Assembly (NCBI RefSeq): GCF_001907235.1
Contig: NZ_MQVS01000002.1
Span: forward strand, 62,001 to 126,000
Source: Buchananella hordeovulneris
GTDB taxonomy: Bacteria > Actinomycetota > Actinomycetes > Actinomycetales > Actinomycetaceae
Direction: 5' to 3'
DNA length: 64,000 nt
Under the pieces are notes generated by a model. That model did not search any database. It had not been told where the DNA came from and was given only the letters and a program-made list of their open reading frames with translations. Position numbers and translations under genes: made by a program. Every line of letters starts with the position of its first letter. The stretch's first letter is position 1. Of this stretch, positions 42,907-51,377 are shown piece by piece.

Positions 42907-44367
42907 TTGACCACCTCTACCCCCTCGCAGACGACCCCGCAGGTCGCTATCAACGACATCGGCTCGTCCGAGGACCTGCTCGCCGCAATCGACGAGACCA
43001 TCAAGTACTTCAACGACGGCGACATCGTCACCGGCACCATCGTCAAGGTGGACCGCGACGAGGTCCTGCTCGACATCGGCTACAAGACCGAGGGTGTCAT
43101 CCTCTCTCGTGAGTTGTCCATCAAGAACGACGTCAACCCCGACGAGATCGTTGCCGTTGGCGACGAGGTCGAAGCCCTGGTCATCCAGAAGGAAGACAAG
43201 GAAGGCCGTCTGCTGCTGAGCAAGAAGCGCGCCCAGTACGAGCGCGCTTGGGGCACCATCGAGCAGATCAAGGAGAACGACGGCGTCGTCACCGGTTCCG
43301 TCATCGAGGTCGTCAAGGGCGGTCTCATCATCGACATCGGCCTGCGCGGCTTCCTGCCCGCCTCGCTGGTGGAGATGCAGCGCGTGCGCGACCTGCAGCC
43401 GTACGTCGGCCAGGAGCTCGAAGCCAAGATCATCGAGCTGGACAAGAACCGTAACAACGTGGTGCTCTCGCGGCGGGCCTGGCTGGAGCAGACCCAGTCC
43501 GAGGTGCGCAGCCACTTCCTGCAGACCCTCAAGAAGGGCCAGGTGCGCTCCGGGGTGGTCTCCTCGATCGTCAACTTCGGTGCGTTCGTGGACCTGGGCG
43601 GCGTCGACGGCCTGGTGCACGTCTCCGAGCTGTCCTGGAAGCACATCGACCACCCGAACGAGATCGTCGAGGTCGGCCAGGAAGTTACCGTCGAGGTGCT
43701 GGACGTCGACATGGACCGCGAGCGGGTCTCGCTGTCGCTGAAGGCCACCCAGGAAGACCCGTGGCAGGCCTTCGCCCGCACCCACGCCATCGGCCAGGTC
43801 GTGCCCGGGAAGGTCACCAAGCTGGTGCCGTTCGGGGCGTTCGTGCGCGTCGAAGACGGCATCGAGGGCCTGGTGCACATCTCCGAGCTGGCCATCCGCC
43901 ACGTGGAGGTCCCGGAGCAGGTCGCGAAGGTGGGCGACGAGGTGTTCGTCAAGGTCATCGACATCGACCTGGAGCGGCGCCGCATCTCGCTGTCCCTCAA
44001 GCAGGCCAACGAGGGGGTCGACCCGGCCTCCGACGAATTCGACCCGTCGCTGTACGGCATGGCCGCCGAGTACGACGAAGAGGGCAACTACAAGTACCCT
44101 GAAGGCTTCGACCCGGAGACCAACGAGTGGCTCGAGGGCTTCGAGGCGCAGCGCGAGGCGTGGGAGAAGCAGTACGCCGAGGCGCACGCCCGCTGGGAGG
44201 CGCACCGCGCCCAGGTGGCTGCCGCCCAGGAGTCGGCCGCCGAGGCGGGCGAGGCCGCTGCCGAAGAGGCCGCAACGTCCTACAGCTCGTCCTCGGACGA
44301 CAACTCGGGCACCCTGGCTTCCGATGAGGCGCTGGCTGCGCTGCGGGAGAAGCTGACCGGCAACTGA
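42907..44367 (+). CDS. rpsA: 30S ribosomal protein S1
   Basis: 486 aa with four S1 RNA-binding domains at residues ~38-105, ~123-190, ~208-276 and ~293-362, showing GDIVTGTIVKVDRDEVLLDI, GLIIDIGLRGFLPASL, GAFVDLGGVDGLVHVSEL and GAFVRVEDGIEGLVHISEL. Four domains are normal for actinobacteria. The C-terminal ~120 residues are an acidic tail. The start is the rare TTG at 42907, with GGAG 7 nt upstream; the only other upstream codon in frame would add an unrelated stretch. It binds mRNA on the small subunit. Confidence 0.94.
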   Translation: MTTSTPSQTTPQVAINDIGSSEDLLAAIDETIKYFNDGDIVTGTIVKVDRDEVLLDIGYKTEGVILSRELSIKNDVNPDEIVAVGDEVEALVIQKEDKEGRLLLSKKRAQYERAWGTIEQIKENDGVVTGSVIEVVKGGLIIDIGLRGFLPASLVEMQRVRDLQPYVGQELEAKIIELDKNRNNVVLSRRAWLEQTQSEVRSHFLQTLKKGQVRSGVVSSIVNFGAFVDLGGVDGLVHVSELSWKHIDHPNEIVEVGQEVTVEVLDVDMDRERVSLSLKATQEDPWQAFARTHAIGQVVPGKVTKLVPFGAFVRVEDGIEGLVHISELAIRHVEVPEQVAKVGDEVFVKVIDIDLERRRISLSLKQANEGVDPASDEFDPSLYGMAAEYDEEGNYKYPEGFDPETNEWLEGFEAQREAWEKQYAEAHARWEAHRAQVAAAQESAAEAGEAAAEEAATSYSSSSDDNSGTLASDEALAALREKLTGN

Positions 44368-44436
44368 ACCGATAGTTGAGGCGGCGGGTAGTTCCAGGTG
44401 GATCTGCCTGCCGCCTCGGCGTACCGGGAGGAGGCT

Positions 44437-45621
44437 ATGAGACAACAGAGTGCTGCCGAGTTGACGCAGGCGCTGCAGGAGCGGCGGGTCTACTGCCGCC
44501 GCGTGCGGCGCTGGCCTGCCACCGCAGCCGTCCGGCGGCGCGCCTGGCTAGCGGCCTGGGGAGCGACGCTGCTGGCGGCTGCCGCGGGGTGGGGCACCTG
44601 GCGGCTGGGCACCGCCCCCGCCACCCCCGCCTCCTGGCGGGTCGGGGTGTGGGTGGCAGGTTTGGCGGTGGCGACGATTGCCCTTACCCCGCTGGGGTGG
44701 CGGGTGTGGCGTGGGGCGAGCACGCGTCGCTACGTGCGGCGCAGCCACGCCGCTTTTCGGGCGGGCGGGGTGATCGTTGAACAGTTCGACCTGGACTTGG
44801 TGGCCCCGCCGCTGTCGGCCACGGCCCGCACTGCGAGCGGGGTGGCGCTTGTCGGGCGGCCCGGGCAGGCCACCGACGACCTGGCGCGGGTGGCCCGGCA
44901 CCTCGCCCGTGGCGCCCGTGGGGGCAAGGACCTGCCCTTTGCCCGCTGGGAGCGCGGCCTGAGCGCCAAGTGGTCTCCGCCCCGCAGTGTCACCGACAAA
45001 CAGGGCCACCGCCTGGCGCCTTTGCACCCGGGACGGTTCGTTGTGCTGCTGCCCGACGGGGAGGTGCTGGGGATAGCCGGGCAGGCGCAGGCCGCCGCCA
45101 GCGTCGCGAGCTCCTCCGGGCCGCCGCCCGGCAGCGCCCCCTACGTGCTGCACCGCGGTCGGCCTGAACGCCTCGCCCACGGTGCGCTCGCCGCGGCCGC
45201 GCTGGTCATTGCCGCGGTGTTCGGGGGCATGGCCTGGCGTTACCGCACGGCGGTGCCGTGGGTCGGCTATCTGACCGGCGCCCTGCTGGCGGGCACCTTC
45301 CTGCTAATCGCCTGGCAGGTGGCCACGGCCAATCTGGGACGGACGGTGCTGGACGCCAGCGGGGTGCACACCTACCGTCTCGGTTTTCTGCCCCGTCACC
45401 TGCCGTGGACGCGGGTGCGGGGTTTCGTGCCCGTCCACCGCTACACCCTGCATCCGGGCCGTCGCACCGTCGCCGCGCGCTTGGCGGTAGTTGACGATGA
45501 CTGGCGGCTACGGCTGCTTGCCGGTTTCGAACGCGACGCGCCGCGCTGCGGCTGGCATCCGGAGGCGGTGCGTCAGTGTCGTGAACTCCAGCGCTTTCGA
45601 GACAGCGGTAACTTAGATTAA
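44437..45621 (+). CDS. Membrane protein with PH-like C-terminal domain, unknown function
   Basis: 394 aa. Hydrophobic segments lie at ~28-45, ~58-76, ~247-266 and ~273-295. A soluble part between them carries FVVLLPDGEVLGIAGQ, and the C-terminal part has VLDASGVHTYRLGFLPRHLPWTRVRGF, which resembles bacterial PH-like (bPH) membrane-protein domains. The ATG at 44437 has a GGGAGGAGG ribosome binding site. The next gene encodes a paralog with the same layout. I do not recognise a function. Confidence 0.6.
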   Translation: MRQQSAAELTQALQERRVYCRRVRRWPATAAVRRRAWLAAWGATLLAAAAGWGTWRLGTAPATPASWRVGVWVAGLAVATIALTPLGWRVWRGASTRRYVRRSHAAFRAGGVIVEQFDLDLVAPPLSATARTASGVALVGRPGQATDDLARVARHLARGARGGKDLPFARWERGLSAKWSPPRSVTDKQGHRLAPLHPGRFVVLLPDGEVLGIAGQAQAAASVASSSGPPPGSAPYVLHRGRPERLAHGALAAAALVIAAVFGGMAWRYRTAVPWVGYLTGALLAGTFLLIAWQVATANLGRTVLDASGVHTYRLGFLPRHLPWTRVRGFVPVHRYTLHPGRRTVAARLAVVDDDWRLRLLAGFERDAPRCGWHPEAVRQCRELQRFRDSGNLD

Positions 45622-45658
45622 CTTTGGCAGGCTTTCGGCGGCGGGCCTCAGGAGGTGC

Positions 45659-47002
45659 GTGTTGTCAAGCCGAGCACAGCGATGGACGGGACTGTCCGAC
45701 CGCGAAGTTTTTGCTGAGCGGGCGCGCGGCCTGCCGTGGAGCTCCAGCCGCTGGGCGCCGCCCTGGACCGCCTTTGCCCCCAAGCTCGTGGTCGCCTTGG
45801 CGGCCTCGGTTCTCTGCCTGCTTTCTTTGTTCCAGGCTGGAAAAGATACTGGATTCTTTTTCGCTTTTCTGGCTTACGGTGCCATAGCGGCTCTGCTGTT
45901 TTGGTTCGCGTTGAGACCCGCCTCGTATGCGCGACTAGAAGCCCGGCAAGCGGCCGGAAACTACGCTTTCGTCGCCGCCCGAGGGCGGATGGTCAGACAA
46001 GTGGATATGCTGCTGCCCTGTGACTTAACTGGCCGGTGGCGAGTGGCCTTGTTAGGTAAGCCAGGCGAGGATCGCCAGTCGCTGCTGGCGCGGTCTCGCG
46101 CCGTCGCCCAACATGCCTCGTGGGAAGATGGTCCGTGGCGGGGGCTGGCGAGATTGCTGCGGGAATCTGGCTCGACGATGGGACAGCCCGCGCCAGTGCT
46201 GACGGATGCAGCAGGTAACCAGTTTTCGGTGCTTTGTCCAGGCGAATTTGTGACACTATTGCCGGATGGCTGGGTGCTGGGGTTTGCGGAACAATCCCAG
46301 GAGGCGCCGCAGTGTACCGGCTATCAAGTGTCCGTCCCGGATGCCGGTCTGGGGTCCTTCGTGGTGCGCAAGGGCGCGCTACTTTGGTGGTGGTGGATCC
46401 TGGTGGGCCTAGTGGTATTCGCAGTGTGGGGACTATTGTTCGGCGCGTCCGTGATGGGATTTCATGATGCCCCGCTGATGGCGTCGCTGCTCTGTGCCGT
46501 GTTGGCTGGCGGTCTATTTTTCTGCGGTCGGCGCCTTCGCTTTCATCTGGGGACGACCAATGTGGACGAAGAGGGCGTACATTTTCATCCACTTTTCGGG
46601 CGCACACGGCACCTGGCCTGGCTGGATGTGAGGGGGCTGCGGACCAAGACAACTAAGCATCACAATGGCCACTATGGTTCGCGCTCCGTCTCGCTATTTT
46701 TGGTGTTGGACAGACGCGGGAGAGAAATACCGCTGCCGGGGTGCTGCGGCGCGGGCCAACGAGTAAACGGGCGGCAATTCCTGTCCGACCTGCAACGGGA
46801 GTTTTATTTGCGCTGGTTGGCGGCGGTAGGTGAGCGGATGGAAGCGACGGAAGCGGATGAGGGGGCGTGCCGTGTGCTCCCGCCGCGGCGCGGTGTGCGC
46901 CGCCGGGATGATGTGGTCGTCTCACGCGACGGTGGGCGAGACGGCCGGGGTGAGGTGCGGGCCCGGTCCCCCAGTCGGAGAACGGTTTATCTCTTCGAAT
47001 GA
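45659..47002 (+). CDS. Membrane protein with PH-like C-terminal domain, paralog of the preceding gene
   Basis: 447 aa. It shares the layout of its neighbour: two hydrophobic segments near the N-terminus, a soluble part with FVTLLPDGWVLGFAEQ, another pair of segments starting LLWWWWILVGLVVFAVWGLL, then VDEEGVHFHPLFGRTRHLAW. The last ~50 residues are Arg-rich. AGGAGGT precedes the GTG. Its base composition is somewhat more AT-rich than the first copy. The stop lies 3 nt before the Zur-like operator of aztD. Function unknown. Confidence 0.6.
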   Translation: MLSSRAQRWTGLSDREVFAERARGLPWSSSRWAPPWTAFAPKLVVALAASVLCLLSLFQAGKDTGFFFAFLAYGAIAALLFWFALRPASYARLEARQAAGNYAFVAARGRMVRQVDMLLPCDLTGRWRVALLGKPGEDRQSLLARSRAVAQHASWEDGPWRGLARLLRESGSTMGQPAPVLTDAAGNQFSVLCPGEFVTLLPDGWVLGFAEQSQEAPQCTGYQVSVPDAGLGSFVVRKGALLWWWWILVGLVVFAVWGLLFGASVMGFHDAPLMASLLCAVLAGGLFFCGRRLRFHLGTTNVDEEGVHFHPLFGRTRHLAWLDVRGLRTKTTKHHNGHYGSRSVSLFLVLDRRGREIPLPGCCGAGQRVNGRQFLSDLQREFYLRWLAAVGERMEATEADEGACRVLPPRRGVRRRDDVVVSRDGGRDGRGEVRARSPSRRTVYLFE

Positions 47003-47005
47003 GAT

Positions 47006-47020
47006 TGAGAATCGTTCTCA
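47006..47020 (+). promoter_or_regulatory. Zur-like operator upstream of the aztD-like gene
   Basis: TGAGAATCGTTCTCA is a 15-bp palindrome with six of seven half-site pairs. It fits the Fur-family/Zur box pattern (TGAAAATNATTTTCA type) and lies 19 nt before the ATG, where the promoter must be. The gene behind it encodes a zinc chaperone, which agrees with zinc-dependent repression. The regulator gene is not in the window. Confidence 0.65.
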
Positions 47021-47039
47021 TCTATGTCAGGGTGGGGGC

Positions 47040-48347
47040 ATGCGAAAACTCATGTTCCCCGCGGCTGCGGCCGCCCTCGTGCTCGTCGCTTGCTCGGCAG
47101 GGGCCCCAGCGTCGGGCAGTAGCCCAACCAGCAGTTCTCCCGCCGTGGCCCCGACCGCCGCATCGAATTCCCCCACCTCGACAGTGGCCCCGGAGGTCGA
47201 CTCCGCTGGGCAGCGCCAGGAGGTAGCTGCGCTCACGCCCCGGATTGTGTTGGCGGCCGACGGCGGCCTGACCACCCTGGACGCCGAAACCGGCGAGGTG
47301 GTGGCCACCATCCCGCGGCCGGGATTCCTCCGCCTCAACGACGCTGGCGATGGCCGCCATGTTCTGGTTTCCGACTCCGACCAATTCCTGGTGTTCGACA
47401 CCGGCCTGGAGGCGGAGAAGCACGGCGACCACTACCACTACTACCAGGAGGCCCCCAAGCTGACCGAAACGTCGTACCCCGCCCCCAAGGCCGGGCACGT
47501 CGTCACCCACGGCAACAAGACGGTACTTTTCGCCGACGGCGACGGGTCCGTGCAGGTCATCGACTCCGCCACCGTGGCGGACCCACAGGCGCAGGTTTCC
47601 AAGTTTCAGGCCGACTCCCCGCACCACGGTGTCGCCGTGGCCCTCACCGACGGCTCCCTCTTTGTGACCCAGGGCACGGAGGAGGAACGAAAGACCGTGC
47701 AGGTGCGCAAAGACAACCAGGTGACGGCCGAGACCACCGACTGTCCCGGTTCGCACGGAGAAGCCGCCGCCGCACCCACCGCAAACGGGGACGTTATCGT
47801 CATCGGCTGCACCAACGGTCCCGTCGTCTACCGCGACGGGGCATTCCATAAGGTGGCCGTTGCCGACGCCTATGCCCGGTCCGGCAACCTTGCCGGGAGC
47901 GAGGCCTCCCCACTGGTGCTTGGTGACTACAAGGTAGACAAGGACGCCGAACAGGAGCGCCCGACCCGGGTGGCGATCATTGACGCGCACCACGACACCC
48001 TCCAACTGGTCGACCTTGGCTCGTCCTACTGGTTCCGGTCCCTGGGCCGTGGACCCAACGGGGAGGGCCTGGTGTTGACCTACGACGGACACCTGCAGGT
48101 CATCGACATGGCCGGCGCCGCCGTCACCAAAAAGATCCCCGTCATCTCCCCGTGGGAAGAAAAGCAGAACTGGCAGGAGCCCGGGCCCATCCTGCGAGTG
48201 CGCGGTGACAAGGCCTACGTGACCGATGCGGTCAAGAACGAACTGGTAGTCGTGGACCTGACCAGCCAGGAGGTGCGATCCCGCTTCCCCTTGGCGGCCC
48301 CCGCCGTCGAGATGACGGTGGTCGACGGCCACGCCGCCAAACACTAG
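47040..48347 (+). CDS. aztD: AztD-like periplasmic/exported zinc metallochaperone (lipoprotein)
   Basis: 435 aa. It starts with a lipobox (ALVLVAC, Cys18) and a Ser/Thr/Pro linker to ~65. The rest is a beta-propeller of the AztD family, with FLRLNDAGDGRHVLVSDSDQ, HGDHYHYYQ (128-136), GHVVTHGNKTVLFADG, SPHHGVAV, DCPGSHGEAA and RSLGRGPNGEGLVL. The His clusters are the expected zinc ligands. AztD delivers zinc to the solute-binding protein of the AztABC importer; aztABC is not beside it here. A Zur-like operator lies in its promoter. Confidence 0.85.
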   Translation: MRKLMFPAAAAALVLVACSAGAPASGSSPTSSSPAVAPTAASNSPTSTVAPEVDSAGQRQEVAALTPRIVLAADGGLTTLDAETGEVVATIPRPGFLRLNDAGDGRHVLVSDSDQFLVFDTGLEAEKHGDHYHYYQEAPKLTETSYPAPKAGHVVTHGNKTVLFADGDGSVQVIDSATVADPQAQVSKFQADSPHHGVAVALTDGSLFVTQGTEEERKTVQVRKDNQVTAETTDCPGSHGEAAAAPTANGDVIVIGCTNGPVVYRDGAFHKVAVADAYARSGNLAGSEASPLVLGDYKVDKDAEQERPTRVAIIDAHHDTLQLVDLGSSYWFRSLGRGPNGEGLVLTYDGHLQVIDMAGAAVTKKIPVISPWEEKQNWQEPGPILRVRGDKAYVTDAVKNELVVVDLTSQEVRSRFPLAAPAVEMTVVDGHAAKH

Positions 48348-48368
48348 CCAGTCCGGGGCGCTGGGTCC

Positions 48369-48405
48369 CATCCCGGGCTTCGCAATGCCTGCGGAGCCCG
48401 GGATG
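48369..48405. terminator. Hairpin terminator after aztD copy 1
   Basis: CATCCCGGGCTTCGC (48369-48383) pairs with GCGGAGCCCGGGATG (48391-48405) with one internal mismatch. Confidence 0.65.
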
Positions 48406-48424
48406 ATTGTGTCACCCTGTAACG

Positions 48425-49711
48425 GTGCGAAAACCGTTTCTCCCATTGCTGGCCGCTGGTCTGACCTTGGCGGCCTGCGCCGCCAATGCCGCCCCACAGG
48501 CCGGGACACCTCCGGGCCCGCACCCCACTTTCGGCCCCAACGGATCGTCCGCGGCGAGCCCGTCCGCCTCACCAACCGCCGCCGACGGCGAGAAAATTCC
48601 CGGCCCGCGCATCGTGCTGGCCACCCCCACCGGCATAGACACGAGGGACAGCCAGAGCGGACAGATGCTGTCGTTCATAAGGCGACCGCTCATCTCGGCG
48701 CTCAGCGACGGTGGTGACGGCAGCAGCGTCATCTATACCGAGACAGATCAATTTGGCGTCTTTGACTCCGGGCTGTACCTCCGGTTTGATGTCAACGGGG
48801 CGCACTACAACACCGACACGCCCTTGCTGACCAAGCACTTCTATCCCGCGCCGCGGGCCGGCCAGGTGACAACCAACCTCGGGGTGCTCACCCTCTTCGC
48901 CGATGGCACCGGGCAAGCGTTCGCCCGGCCGGTGGGGTCCTACCTGAACCCGGACGCCGCCTTCCCGCCGCTGCAAGCACAGTCCCCACATGCCGGCTTC
49001 GCCGTATGGGTTGGGGGAGACTTCCTGCTAACGCAAGGCGACCGCAGTGGCGCTACCGGGGTGCAGGTGATCAGAGACGGGCAGCCTGTTGGCGAGCTGG
49101 TGGACTGCCCGCAGGCCCAGGCGGGTGCTCCAGGAGCGGGCACCGACCACGGCCACGTCTATGTCGTCGGTTGCCAGGGAGCGTTCCTGATGTACCGGGA
49201 GGGAGAACTACACCGCGTTCCGCTGCCCGGGCCCGCTGCGGTCGCTCGCCTGACCGACTTGGCGGGCAGTTACAACTCGCCGTGGGTGCTGGCCCGCGTC
49301 GAAGGCGACACGACTCCGTCCACCCAGATCGCGCTCATCGACACCCGTGACGACTCCATAAAGCTACTGGAGGTGTCGTCGCCCATCGGCGCGGAGTCCC
49401 TCGCCCGCGGGCCGGGCCACGAAGGGCTCGCCCTCACCGCCGACGGCCAGCTGCTGATAATTGACCCTGAGCGGGCCGCCACAGTGGACCAGGTGCCGGT
49501 GTTTTCCGCACCCGCGGGCGGCCGAGAGCCCGCCGCCCCACTCCTGCAAGCGTACGGAGAGCAGGCTTTCCTGCTGTCCCCGGCCCGGGATGAGGTCGTC
49601 GTGCTGGACATTGCCAGCCGCCAAATCAAGACCCGGATCGCCGACCTCGACGAGATCATCGACATGGAGGTGGTCGATACGCTTGGCGACATGCAGCCGG
49701 TACCGGCGTAG
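48425..49711 (+). CDS. AztD-like lipoprotein, copy 2, with reduced metal ligands
   Basis: 428 aa. GTG start and lipobox LTLAAC near residue 16. It keeps the propeller repeats of copy 1 (RIVLATPTGIDTRDSQSG, GHEGLALTADGQLLIIDPE). The His cluster is thinned: HYHYY is HYNTD, GHVVTH is GQVTTN, and SPHHG is SPHAG. The Cys pair around the PQAQ loop and VVGC is retained. It may bind zinc weakly, bind another ligand, or have lost metal binding. No Zur box is visible before it. Confidence 0.75.
   Translation: MRKPFLPLLAAGLTLAACAANAAPQAGTPPGPHPTFGPNGSSAASPSASPTAADGEKIPGPRIVLATPTGIDTRDSQSGQMLSFIRRPLISALSDGGDGSSVIYTETDQFGVFDSGLYLRFDVNGAHYNTDTPLLTKHFYPAPRAGQVTTNLGVLTLFADGTGQAFARPVGSYLNPDAAFPPLQAQSPHAGFAVWVGGDFLLTQGDRSGATGVQVIRDGQPVGELVDCPQAQAGAPGAGTDHGHVYVVGCQGAFLMYREGELHRVPLPGPAAVARLTDLAGSYNSPWVLARVEGDTTPSTQIALIDTRDDSIKLLEVSSPIGAESLARGPGHEGLALTADGQLLIIDPERAATVDQVPVFSAPAGGREPAAPLLQAYGEQAFLLSPARDEVVVLDIASRQIKTRIADLDEIIDMEVVDTLGDMQPVPA
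48971..49096. repeat. Gene-conversion tract shared by aztD copies 2 and 3
   Basis: These 126 bp match 50603-50728 with only two differences, although the flanking parts of the two genes are clearly diverged. Confidence 0.75.
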
Positions 49712-49749
49712 CGCTCGGCGTTAAGCGGCCGTGGGGTAGCAGCGCGCCC

Positions 49750-49995
49750 ATGCCGCGCCCTATCCTCGTCACCGCCTACGGTCCGTTCCCGGGGGTGTCC
49801 GTCAACCCAACTGGTGCCGTGCTGGCTCAGGTGCAGCGCGATTGGGAGGAGTTCGGCCCGTCCCGTCCGCTGGTGGCGGCAGGCAAGCCCGACGTCGACG
49901 GGGTGACGCAGACGGGCAGCCCCCGCCGTCGAGATGACGGTGGTCGACGGCCACGCCGCCAAACACTAGTTTTGTCCACTCAGGCAGGCCGGTAG
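49750..49995 (+). pseudogene. Chimeric remnant of pcp fused to the end of aztD copy 1
   Basis: The first ~43 codons match intact pcp (51378 onwards) almost exactly. An in-frame 147-bp deletion between two GGTGGCGG repeats then removes the region with the catalytic Glu. The frame continues through GKPDVDGVTQTG and breaks off at 49919. From there 51 bp (49919-49969) are identical to the last 51 bp of aztD copy 1 (48297-48347), but read in another frame. Catalytic Cys and His are absent. The -10 box seen before intact pcp (TAGCAT) is TAGCAG here. Confidence 0.85.
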
Positions 49996-50008
49996 CGCAC
50001 CACCTTAC

Positions 50009-50047
50009 ACATCCCGGACCCCAAAAAAGCTGTGCGGTCCGGGATGT
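50009..50047. terminator. Hairpin terminator before aztD copy 3
   Basis: ACATCCCGGACC (50009-50020) pairs perfectly with GGTCCGGGATGT (50036-50047). The stem resembles the one after aztD copy 1, which suggests it was duplicated with the gene. Confidence 0.65.
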
Positions 50048-50065
50048 CTGTGCCAGCCTAGGGGG

Positions 50066-51346
50066 GTGCGAAAACCGTTTCTCCCATTGCTGGCGGTCAG
50101 TCTTACCTTGGCGGCCTGCGCTTCCGGCACGGTCCCACCGCCCGGAGCCACCCCGTCACCAGCGAGTCCCTATCCGCGCGCCTCGGTGGTGCCGAAACCG
50201 GCGGAGACACCGGTGACCGCCGGTAGTGAGCTGCCTGCGCCGCGTATCGTGTTGGCAGAGAGCAACGGGATCGATACCCGGGATAGCCAGACCGGTGAGC
50301 TATTGTCGTTCATGCGGCGGGCAGGCACCTCGGCGCTCAGCAATAGCGGCGACAGTCAGTACGTTATCTATACTGAGGCGGACCAATTCGGCGTTTTTGC
50401 CACTGGACTCCAGGCCTTCGGTAACGACGACGGAATCCACTACCACGGCGACACGCCTTTGCTGACCAGCATCTTCTATCCCGCGCCGCAAGCCGGCCAC
50501 GTGGTGACGAACCTTGGGGTTACCACCTTTTTCGCCAACGGTACGGGGCAGGCCTCCGCCATCGAGGTGGGCTCCCTCGGGAACCCAACTGGAGCCTTGC
50601 CGCTGCAAGCACAGTCCCCACATGCCGGCTTCGCCGTTTGGGTTGGGGGCGACTTCCTGCTAACGCAAGGCGACCGCAGTGGCGCTACCGGGGTGCAGGT
50701 GATCAGAGACGGGCAGCCTGTTGGCGAGGTGGTGGACTGTCCGCAGGCCCAGCCGGGCACCGCGGGCGCAGAAACTGACCACGGCAGCGTCTACGTCGTC
50801 GGCTGCCGGGGAGCTTTCCTGCTCTACCAGGCGGGGGAGCTCTATCGTTTTACGCTGCCTCAGTCTGCCGCGGCCGCGCAGCTCACTGATCTAGTGGGGA
50901 GTGACAGTTCTCCCTGGGTGCTTGCCCGGGTAGCGTCCGGAGCTGCACAGACCACCACACTGGCGCTTATCGACATCCGTGACGCCTCGCTAAAACTTTT
51001 GGAGCTGCCAGCCGCCGCCAGCGCCCAGACCCTGGCTCGCGGCCCCAATGGGGAGGGGCTGGTCCTGACCAGCGACGGGCAACTGCTCATACTTGACCCC
51101 GAGCGGGCCACCATAGTGGACCAGATTCCGGTGTTTTCCACTGCTACTGGTGCGCAGCCGCCCGACGCGCCAATAGTGCAGGCGCGCAGAGACTTGGCCT
51201 TCCTGCTGTCACCCCTGCGGGACGAGGTCGTGGTGCTGGATATCCCTACCCGCACGATCAAGAACCGGTTGGCCCTCGTTGGGGAGATCATCGATATGGA
51301 GGTTGCCGACCCAGTCGACATTACCTCTATGCCGGTGTTCGAGTGA
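50066..51346 (+). CDS. AztD-like lipoprotein, copy 3, with partly kept metal ligands
   Basis: 426 aa. GTG start and lipobox LTLAAC. It is closest to copy 2 overall (same MRKPFLPLLA start and PQAQ loop), but it keeps HYH and GHVVT of copy 1, with SPHAG changed. The N-terminal linker is Pro/Ser-rich. It ends ITSMPVFE, 31 nt before intact pcp. Possible roles are those of copy 2. Confidence 0.75.
   Translation: MRKPFLPLLAVSLTLAACASGTVPPPGATPSPASPYPRASVVPKPAETPVTAGSELPAPRIVLAESNGIDTRDSQTGELLSFMRRAGTSALSNSGDSQYVIYTEADQFGVFATGLQAFGNDDGIHYHGDTPLLTSIFYPAPQAGHVVTNLGVTTFFANGTGQASAIEVGSLGNPTGALPLQAQSPHAGFAVWVGGDFLLTQGDRSGATGVQVIRDGQPVGEVVDCPQAQPGTAGAETDHGSVYVVGCRGAFLLYQAGELYRFTLPQSAAAAQLTDLVGSDSSPWVLARVASGAAQTTTLALIDIRDASLKLLELPAAASAQTLARGPNGEGLVLTSDGQLLILDPERATIVDQIPVFSTATGAQPPDAPIVQARRDLAFLLSPLRDEVVVLDIPTRTIKNRLALVGEIIDMEVADPVDITSMPVFE
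50603..50728. repeat. Gene-conversion tract, partner of 48971-49096
   Basis: 126 bp with two differences from the tract in copy 2. Confidence 0.75.
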
Positions 51347-51364
51347 GTTTCCGCGGCCGTGGGG

Positions 51365-51370
51365 TAGCAT
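51365..51370 (+). promoter_or_regulatory. Leaderless-type -10 box (TAGCAT) for pcp
   Basis: TAGCAT is 7 nt before the ATG at 51378. The pseudogene copy has TAGCAG. Confidence 0.45.
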
Positions 51371-51377
51371 CGCGCCC

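Noticed and set aside
41953-44445. An 830-codon open frame on the minus strand across rpsA
   Set aside because: Its first 554 codons are antisense to rpsA; only the last 276 codons, from GTG 42783, encode the methyltransferase.
49750-49995. 81-codon frame as a functional small gene
   Set aside because: It is a pcp fragment with an internal deletion, fused out of frame to the aztD 3' end; the catalytic residues are missing.
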